A stretch of DNA of 11,119 nucleotides, taken from the NCBI GenBank assembly GCA_937916405.1, contig CALFUF010000031.1, positions 1 through 11,119 on the forward strand, read 5' to 3'. The notes under the pieces are model-generated. The model ran no database searches, was not told the origin of the DNA, and saw nothing but the letters and a program-made list of their open reading frames with translations. Positions 6,742 through 11,119 of the stretch are shown in pieces; position 1 is the first letter of the stretch, and the number at the start of each line of letters is the position of its first letter. The DNA comes from an uncultured Prevotella sp. (GTDB lineage Bacteria > Bacteroidota > Bacteroidia > Bacteroidales > Bacteroidaceae). The position numbers and the translations under genes are program-made.

Positions 6742-6745
6742 TCTT

Positions 6746-7570
6746 TTATGATTGGGCAGCATCCTCTGTCTCTTCTTTTCGTCTCTTCTCCTCCGCCATC
6801 CGCTGGAAGTCTTTCTTCTGCAAGACGAAGTTGGAACCAAGGTATTTCTCTTTCACAATAGGATTGACGGCTAGTTCGTCAGGACTGCCCTGGAACAGGA
6901 TACGTCCCTCAAACAACAGATAGGCACGGTCTGTGATGTTCAGGGTCTCGTGCACGTTATGGTCAGTAATCAGAATACCAATATTACGATACTTCAACTG
7001 CCATACAATCTGCTGGATATCTTCCACAGCGATCGGGTCGACACCAGCAAAAGGCTCATCTAACATGATGAACTTCGGCTCAATGGCAAGACAACGGGCT
7101 ATCTCCGTACGACGACGCTCACCACCAGACAACTGGTCACCCTTGTTCTTGCGAACCTTATTCAGACGGAACTCCTTGATCAGACTCTCCAATTTCTCCA
7201 ACTGGTAGTCACGGGGCTTACCCGTCATCTCCAATACGGAGAGGATATTATCCTCCACAGACATCTTACGGAACACGGAATTCTCTTGGGCAAGATAGCC
7301 GATACCAGCACGGGCACGACGATACACAGGATAGTCTGTCACCTCCTCTTCACCCAGATAGACGTGACCGCCATTAGGTACCACCAGACCTGTCGTCATA
7401 TAGAAAGAAGTAGTCTTACCAGCACCATTAGGTCCCAGCAGTCCTACAATCTCCCCTTGTCGAACGTTAAAGCTCACGTCGTTTACCACTGTACGCTTGC
7501 CATATACCTTCACAAGTCCTTCCGTACGAAGTACCAATTGCTCTTCCTGCTTGTTTGTCATCTCGTCCAT
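6746..7570 (-). CDS. lptB: LPS export ABC transporter ATP-binding protein LptB
   Basis: This encodes a 274-residue cytoplasmic ATPase that powers LptFG in pulling lipopolysaccharide out of the inner membrane to the periplasmic Lpt bridge. Visible motifs are Walker A GPNGAGKT at 46-53, Q-loop Gln95 in GYLAQENSVF, signature LSGGERRRTEIAR at 147-159, Walker B FIMLDEPFAGVDP at 167-179, and the H-switch in ITDHNVHETL (His204). EKYLGSNF near 241-248 marks where E. coli LptB ends; a charged tail of about 26 residues, rich in Lys and Glu, follows. The first ATG (7570) is only a few bases from the likely transcription start; a second in-frame ATG at 7561 (MTNKQ) would leave a more ordinary leader. No other lpt genes are in the window. 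Confidence 0.95.
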   Translation of the reverse strand: MDEMTNKQEEQLVLRTEGLVKVYGKRTVVNDVSFNVRQGEIVGLLGPNGAGKTTSFYMTTGLVVPNGGHVYLGEEEVTDYPVYRRARAGIGYLAQENSVFRKMSVEDNILSVLEMTGKPRDYQLEKLESLIKEFRLNKVRKNKGDQLSGGERRRTEIARCLAIEPKFIMLDEPFAGVDPIAVEDIQQIVWQLKYRNIGILITDHNVHETLNITDRAYLLFEGRILFQGSPDELAVNPIVKEKYLGSNFVLQKKDFQRMAEEKRRKEETEDAAQS

Positions 7571-7578
7571 AACGACTG

Positions 7579-7609
7579 CAAAGATAGTGCAAACCGAGCA
7601 AAGAACAAA
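7579..7609 (-). promoter_or_regulatory. lptB promoter
   Basis: On the minus strand TTTG (7609-7606) and TATCTTTG (7586-7579) are separated by 19 bp, a full Bacteroidota consensus promoter. The -7 box ends 8 bases before the first ATG, so the transcript would be nearly leaderless if translation starts at 7570, or have a leader of about 14 bases with the ATG at 7561. Confidence 0.8.
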
Positions 7610-7624
7610 ATAAATTCATTTATT

Positions 7625-7865
7625 TTTTGAGAATTTCGTAAAAACATATAACCATATAACATAACCCACTTCAAATGCCCTTGTACAAAGGGATTAAGGC
7701 ATGTTATATGGTTAGGAAACATCTAACATACTTCTCACTGATTATATCCATGTTATATGTATGTTATATGTTTGAGCAACATATAACATACTGCAAAGTC
7801 CCTGTCTATCGGCATTTGAGCCTCATCATGTTATATGGTTATATGTTTTTGCGTAATTCTTAAAA
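7625..7865. repeat. 241-bp element with long terminal inverted repeats (MITE-like)
   Basis: The ends 7625-7664 and 7826-7865 are inverted copies of each other over about 40 bp with few mismatches; the shared core is AAAAACATATAACCATATAA. Inside, the decamer ATGTTATATG or its complement recurs several times. A perfect 13-bp hairpin (7760-7772 with 7778-7790, loop TGAGC) lies off-centre. No plausible protein is encoded. The structure suggests a non-autonomous miniature transposable element or a large REP-type hairpin, placed between lptB and the next repeat tract. Confidence 0.8.
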
Positions 7866-7915
7866 GCTCCAATTAAAGCCTTCATTTGCATAAGATATCG
7901 TTCTTCCCTCATTCC

Positions 7916-8015
7916 GATACCTCCTATGGGGGTATTAAGATACCTCCCATGGGTGATGGGAAGCATCCCCAAGGGGGTATCGGAGGCATCCCCATGCCCC
8001 TTGGGGATAATCTCC
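7916..8015. repeat. Diverged hairpin repeats with 23-24-bp period (array C)
   Basis: Four related units begin at 7916, 7939, 7963 and 7986, each opening with G-A/C-T-A/C-CC-like GATACCTCC or GCATCCCC. Most can fold alone: ATACCTCC pairs with GGGGGTAT at 7917-7935, and ATCCCC (7988-7993) pairs with GGGGAT (8003-8008). The tract is GC-rich in an otherwise AT-rich gap. It is not credibly coding, although a frame stays open across it. Confidence 0.6.
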
Positions 8016-8031
8016 ATGTCCCACGCAGGCG

Positions 8032-8097
8032 GCACCTTCGACCCTCGAAGCCCGTACCTTCGACCCTTGAAGCCGGCACCTTCGACCCTCGAAGCCT
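8032..8097. repeat. Three tandem 22-bp repeats (array B)
   Basis: Units at 8032-8053, 8054-8075 and 8076-8097 share the core ACCTTCGACCCTCGAAGCC. Each holds a hairpin of 6-bp arms, CTTCGA and TCGAAG, with a CCC loop (the middle unit has one mismatch). Array length and period (3 x 22 bp) equal those of array A, and the reverse complement of each unit ends in GAAGGTGC as array A does. Confidence 0.85.
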
Positions 8098-8126
8098 AAG
8101 GCTTCGTAAGGAGGAGATGCCTCCTT
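8090..8126. other. Two further hairpins flanking array B
   Basis: CGAAGCC (8090-8096) pairs with GGCTTCG (8100-8106) over a TAA loop, and AAGGAGG (8108-8114) pairs with CCTCCTT (8120-8126) over AGATG. They close the hairpin tract. The second is followed by a short AT-rich run and could slow transcription, but no T-tract supports a terminator call. Confidence 0.5.
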
Positions 8127-8204
8127 CTAAAAATTTGTTTGTGGTTATTTCTTAAACTATGTTGTAAATGAAAGGTAAAGTTACGGTTTTTGGCGGATAT
8201 TTAT

Positions 8205-8212
8205 TACTTTTG
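8205..8212 (+). promoter_or_regulatory. -7 box upstream of the small membrane-anchored protein gene
   Basis: TACTTTTG fits TAnnTTTG and lies 23 bases before the ATG at 8236. No TTTG is found at the expected -33 spacing (the nearest is only 12 bp away), so this is a half-match. Confidence 0.4.
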
Positions 8213-8235
8213 CATCCAACATTTAACATAAGTTG

Positions 8236-8637
8236 ATGCGGAAGCGCGGTTTCATATGGTTTCTGACGGCTCTTTGTGCTGTATACCTTGCAGTGGTGAT
8301 GCACTGGCAGGAGCAGAATGTCGTGCCAGAGCAGAACCTAAAGGAGCGGACGGAGTCGTCGCTCATGACACCCCAGCGTCAGCAGCCTCACGAGGCTACG
8401 CTGACAGATGCCACACAGCTGTACCGCATCTGTTCGTCACGCCCCCAGCGCATTCTGCCTTCGCAGGGTTCAAGGAGCGAACGGACGCTGACACCCGCAT
8501 TCAACCTTATCAGGCAACACATTGTCAAACCACTCCATTCATACTATGACAGCAGATGCCGCTTGGAGTCGGCACCATTCTGTCTGTCAGCCTCGTGCGA
8601 TTACTATGTCATCGCTCTAAGGCACATCATTCGTTAG
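8236..8637 (+). CDS. Small hypothetical protein with N-terminal membrane anchor or signal
   Basis: This encodes a 133-residue protein I do not recognise. Basic residues (MRKRG) precede one hydrophobic stretch at about 6-22 (FIWFLTALCAVYLAVVM), so it is exported or anchored in the inner membrane with the C-terminus outside. Residues 25-70 are polar, Gln-rich and probably disordered; the rest has a short basic region ending CDYYVIALRHIIR with three Cys between about 108 and 121. ATG 8236 is preferred to the adjacent TTG at 8233. A -7 box upstream and a perfect palindrome CGTTAGCTAACG at its stop (8632-8643) frame it. An overlapping frame at 8256-8549 is also open, so the coding call rests on the anchor and on the promoter. 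Confidence 0.55.
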   Translation: MRKRGFIWFLTALCAVYLAVVMHWQEQNVVPEQNLKERTESSLMTPQRQQPHEATLTDATQLYRICSSRPQRILPSQGSRSERTLTPAFNLIRQHIVKPLHSYYDSRCRLESAPFCLSASCDYYVIALRHIIR

Positions 8638-8644
8638 CTAACGT

Positions 8645-8758
8645 CCCCCCTAAGTTAGGGGACTACAGGGGGTCTGAACAAATGCAGACCTCATATTATC
8701 ATACACATTTTTATTCATCAGGAGGTCGTTCAGACCCCCATCCCCCTAACTTTGGGGG
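8645..8758. repeat. Inverted-repeat element, copy 2 (MITE/BIME-like)
   Basis: This 114-bp copy has the same ends as the element at 5859-5966: the 15-bp palindrome CCCCTAAGTTAGGGG at 8647-8661 and GGGGGTCTGAACAA on the left, and GTTCAGACCCCC plus a C5TAACTTTG5 palindrome variant on the right (8728-8758). The pairing continues inward with GACCTC (8687-8692) and GAGGTC (8722-8727). The middle is AT-rich and differs from copy 1. It fills most of the gap between the two small genes. Confidence 0.8.
8747..8754 (+). promoter_or_regulatory. -7-like box inside the repeat end
   Basis: The right end of the repeat reads TAACTTTG, a match to TAnnTTTG, where the palindromic version would read TAACTTAG. 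It lies 25 bases before the ATG at 8780, a usual leader length. No -33 TTTG is visible, so promoter activity is only a possibility. Confidence 0.3.
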
Positions 8759-8779
8759 CAAATAAAAGATTCAACGACT

Positions 8780-9169
8780 ATGTCAAGTATCAAAAGCTTG
8801 GATATGGCTGCTGCCATATCCGCATGTAAGAATATCACTATCAAGAAATCATTGTTTTCCACCAAGACCATCTATATGCCTACTGGCAGCACCGTTAAGG
8901 CGATGGTGCTGGAGTATTCACCATCGGAGGGAGAGAAGGTTCAGCACCTTTTAGACATGCCACTCGACAAGATGGCTGCCGACATCGCGCAGAAGGGCAA
9001 ACCTGCAGCAGGTGCCAACGGCAACTTCCGTCTGGAGGTATGCCTGAGCGACGACCGTCAGTTCTGCGCCCTGCAGCTCTTTCGCTTTGTCGACTTCAGC
9101 TACCGTCCCCTCTTTGAGCCTCGCTTCTATGAGGGCACAGATGTGGAATATATCGCAAAACTCTTGTAA
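8780..9169 (+). CDS. Small soluble hypothetical protein
   Basis: This encodes a 129-residue protein with no recognised family, no signal peptide and no membrane segment. Composition is ordinary for a folded cytosolic protein: a Lys-rich start (KSLDMAAAISACKNITIKK), a middle with DMPLDKMAADIAQKGKPA at about 59-76, and an aromatic C-terminal part (ALQLFRFVDFSYRPLFEPRF). Base composition resembles the conserved genes of the window, which supports real coding. The ATG at 8780 follows the repeat element directly, and a clear terminator follows the stop, so it may be a single-gene transcript. I cannot assign a function. Confidence 0.65.
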   Translation: MSSIKSLDMAAAISACKNITIKKSLFSTKTIYMPTGSTVKAMVLEYSPSEGEKVQHLLDMPLDKMAADIAQKGKPAAGANGNFRLEVCLSDDRQFCALQLFRFVDFSYRPLFEPRFYEGTDVEYIAKLL

Positions 9170-9181
9170 AAAGTGAAATAG

Positions 9182-9212
9182 CATCAACAAGGCAATGACT
9201 GTCTTGTTGATG
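9182..9212 (+). terminator. Intrinsic terminator after the small hypothetical gene
   Basis: A perfect 10-bp stem (CATCAACAAG at 9182-9191, complement at 9203-9212) with an 11-base loop is followed by TTTGTT. It begins 13 bases after the stop codon at 9169. Confidence 0.75.
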
Positions 9213-9254
9213 TTTGTTACTGCATGTAATATATGGGTATGTTTATGAATATGA

Positions 9255-9815
9255 TGGGAGATGTTCAAGCATAATAACAGCGAACAGTCTGACCCCTCGC
9301 AGAATATCATCGTGCGCTAGTTCAGAAAAGTCTATCCCGTCACAGACAGGATGCATGGTGACAGCTTCTTTATCATTGAGAACAGGCGACGGATGGCTAC
9401 TCCGCTTTTCGTCGCACTGCTGGTCATTGAGACCACAGACGTTGCCTTTGCCGTTGACAGCATCCCTGCCGTGTTCAGCGTCAGCCGCGACCCGTTCATC
9501 GTGCTTACATCTAATATCTTTGCCATTCTTGACCTTCGGGCACTATATTTCGCACTGGCCGCCGTGGCCAAGTATTTCACCTACCTGAAGTATGGTCTTG
9601 GCATTATCCTCATCTTTGTCGGAATAAAGATGTTGCTGGCTATGAACGAATATATCAACAATTTCGGCGCTTTGATGGGCTTCAATCTGAATGTACCTCA
9701 CATCGAGATTCCCACACCAGTCAGTCTGGTTGTAATCTTCGGAGTCCTCTTACTGTCAATGCTGTTCTCTGTAATGGTAACACGCATGGAAAAGACAACA
9801 GACGGCATGATATAA
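9255..9815 (+). pseudogene. terC: Decayed TerC-family membrane protein gene, 5' part missing
   Basis: The C-terminal half of a TerC-family integral membrane protein (linked to metal-ion or tellurite handling) is clear: NIIVR, then FRKVYPVTDRMHGDSFF, ATPLFVALLVIETTDVAFAVDS, and LTSNIFAILDLRALYF. An in-frame TAG at 9318-9320 sits between NIIVR and FRKV, where relatives have a large hydrophobic residue such as Trp, so one base (TGG to TAG) would restore it. Upstream the frame reads WEMFKHNNSEQSDPSQ back to a TGA at 9252-9254, and further TerC-like sequence is not convincing. The N-terminal half, with the other acidic membrane motif, is absent; the terminator at 9182-9212 lies where it should be. 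A 154-residue remnant could start at ATG 9351, but full activity is unlikely. The antiporter gene starts 19 bases downstream. Confidence 0.8.
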
Positions 9816-9834
9816 TCAAACAATAACAACAAAT

Positions 9835-11119
9835 ATGACATTCACACCAGAAAATATTTTCTTCCTCGGTGCTGTGCTCATCTTTGCCAGCATCGTCATC
9901 AGCAAGTGGGGCTATCGCTTCGGCGTCCCCACCTTGCTCTTGTTTCTGTTCACGGGTATGCTCTTTGGCAACGACGGGTTGGGACTGGAGTTCCATAGCC
10001 ATGAGGATGCCCAACTGATAGGCATGCTCTCACTGTCAGTCATTCTGTTCTCGGGTGGTATGGACACTAAGAGGCGCGACATTGAGCCGGTGGTCAAAGA
10101 GGGGTTGATGCTATCAACCTTTGGTGTACTCATCACAACGGGCATCACGGGGCTGCTCATCTACTACCTCTCGGAGTGGACGCAACTCGACATCGGTCTT
10201 ACTCTGCCCATGTCTATGCTTCTGGCAGCCACCGTGTCGTCAACGGACTCGGCGTCCGTATTCAACCTGCTGCGCACCCAGCACATTGGACTGAAGTACC
10301 GTCTGCGCCCCATGCTCGAACTAGAGAGCGGATCCAACGATCCGATGGCCTACGTGCTGACCATCGCCCTGGTGGACATGATTGTAACGGCAGGCGAGTT
10401 CTCTGGCATGGCCTTGGCCACGAAGATTATCGGACAACTGGCCGTGGGAGGACTGTTGGGCTACTTAGGAGGACGCTCGCTGGTGTGGATTGTCAACCGC
10501 ATCAACCTGCCCAATCCCTCGCTCTATCCCATTCTGGTGCTCTGTTCCATCCTGATCATCTTCACGTTCACCGATATGTTTCAGGGTAACGGCTATCTCG
10601 CCGTCTATGTAACGGGACTCGTGGCAGGCAACTGTCGTCTGTCGTATCGTCGCGAGACCACCACTTTTATGCAGGGCATCACATGGCTCCTTCAGATTGT
10701 GATGTTCCTTACGCTTGGCCTACTGGTCAATCCGAAGGAGATGCTGAACGTGCTGCTGGTGGCTGTCAGCATCGGAGTGTTCATGATGTTCGTGGTCCGT
10801 CCCGTCGCCGTGTTTCTCTGTCTTCAACCCTTCCGTGTGCCGTTCAAGGCCAAGGTGTTCCTGTCGTGGGTGGGTCTGCGTGGTGCTGTGCCCATTATCT
10901 TCGCCACCTATCCCGTCATAGCAGGCATCGAGGATGCAGACTTCCTGTTTAATGTGGTGTTTGTCATCACATTGCTCTCGCTGGCCCTACAGGGCACCAC
11001 TATCACGTCAGTTGCCCACTGGCTGGGACTGGCAACAGATGAAGAGAAGACTGGCAACGACTTCGGCATCGAACTGCCCGACGAACTGGAGTCAAAACTC
11101 TCGGAACTGACGCTGACAG
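9835..11119 (+). CDS. K+/H+ (CPA1) antiporter, CvrA/NhaP2 type, cut by window end
   Basis: The frame runs open from ATG 9835 through the last base (428 codons seen). The product is a polytopic inner-membrane cation/proton antiporter of the CPA1 family, closest in pattern to NhaP2/CvrA, which exports K+ (or Na+) in exchange for H+. The start MTFTPENIFFLGAVLIFASI gives the first membrane segment. Exchange motifs are visible: SVILFSGGMD near 68-77, ATVSSTDSASVF with Asp138, and ESGSNDPMAY at 164-173 with the paired Asn168-Asp169. SWVGLRGAVPIIFAT marks the later conserved membrane segment, and the last codons (ELPDELESKLSEL) enter the cytosolic tail where this family carries a TrkA-C-like domain. 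Only 19 bases separate it from the TerC remnant, so it may be read from an upstream promoter. I see no good promoter in the gap. Confidence 0.92.
   Translation, partial: MTFTPENIFFLGAVLIFASIVISKWGYRFGVPTLLLFLFTGMLFGNDGLGLEFHSHEDAQLIGMLSLSVILFSGGMDTKRRDIEPVVKEGLMLSTFGVLITTGITGLLIYYLSEWTQLDIGLTLPMSMLLAATVSSTDSASVFNLLRTQHIGLKYRLRPMLELESGSNDPMAYVLTIALVDMIVTAGEFSGMALATKIIGQLAVGGLLGYLGGRSLVWIVNRINLPNPSLYPILVLCSILIIFTFTDMFQGNGYLAVYVTGLVAGNCRLSYRRETTTFMQGITWLLQIVMFLTLGLLVNPKEMLNVLLVAVSIGVFMMFVVRPVAVFLCLQPFRVPFKAKVFLSWVGLRGAVPIIFATYPVIAGIEDADFLFNVVFVITLLSLALQGTTITSVAHWLGLATDEEKTGNDFGIELPDELESKLSELTLT

Noticed and set aside
7675..7863. 62-codon open frame inside the AT-rich inverted-repeat element
   Set aside because: The product (MLYVCYMFEQ-like) is made of the ATGTTATATG repeat and is not a plausible protein.
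7886..8155. 89-codon open frame across the hairpin tract
   Set aside because: Its sequence is a translation of repeat units (Pro/Gly/Arg-rich), with no family resemblance and no convincing start signals.
9318..9320. TAG recoded as an amino acid in the TerC-like frame
   Set aside because: The N-terminal half of the gene is missing as well and at least one other gene here (the HU-like gene) ends normally in TAG, so gene decay is the simpler explanation.

Overview
The window looks like a chromosomal stretch from a Bacteroidota member, most likely Prevotellaceae. The evidence is promoters of the Bacteroidota type (TTTG at -33, 19-20 bp, TAnnTTTG at -7), little use of Shine-Dalgarno sites, a Bacteroidota-type HU protein with a C-terminal winged-helix-like tail, and intergenic DNA full of short hairpin repeats. 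The genus is an inference, not a proof.

Layout from left to right. Bases 1-66 hold a leftward promoter for a gene outside the window. Bases 100-271 are a hairpin-repeat tract with three near-identical 22-bp units. An HU-like DNA-binding protein gene (272-892, minus) is divergent from aldA (1122-2564, plus), a lactaldehyde/glycolaldehyde dehydrogenase that ends at a strong intrinsic terminator (2572-2612). A separate promoter (2638-2668) then drives four co-directional genes (2700-6705): a CDP-alcohol phosphatidyltransferase, a multi-pass UPF0104/LPG-synthase-TM-like membrane protein, a HisC/CobD-like PLP enzyme and a LicC-like nucleotidyltransferase. The unit ends at a bidirectional terminator (6710-6741) shared with convergent lptB (6746-7570, minus).

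Bases 7571-8235 carry no convincing gene. They hold the lptB promoter, a 241-bp element with about 40-bp terminal inverted repeats, and a GC-rich run of hairpins that includes a second three-unit 22-bp array. Two small uncharacterised genes follow (8236-8637 and 8780-9169), separated by the second copy of a C/G-rich inverted-repeat element whose first copy lies between the PLP enzyme and nucleotidyltransferase genes. The right end holds a decayed terC-family gene (5' part lost, in-frame TAG) and the first 428 codons of a CvrA/NhaP2-type K+/H+ antiporter.

The most interesting unit is the four-gene operon. An amino-acid-type PLP enzyme, a CTP:phospho-alcohol cytidylyltransferase and a CDP-alcohol phosphotransferase together suggest a pathway that makes an amino-alcohol phosphate, activates it as a CDP derivative and transfers it to a lipid (diacylglycerol or ceramide), with the membrane protein possibly moving the product. 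This is inference; substrates cannot be read from sequence. The second theme is repeat DNA that touches genes: one element supplies a stop codon on one side and the N-terminal codons of the next gene on the other.
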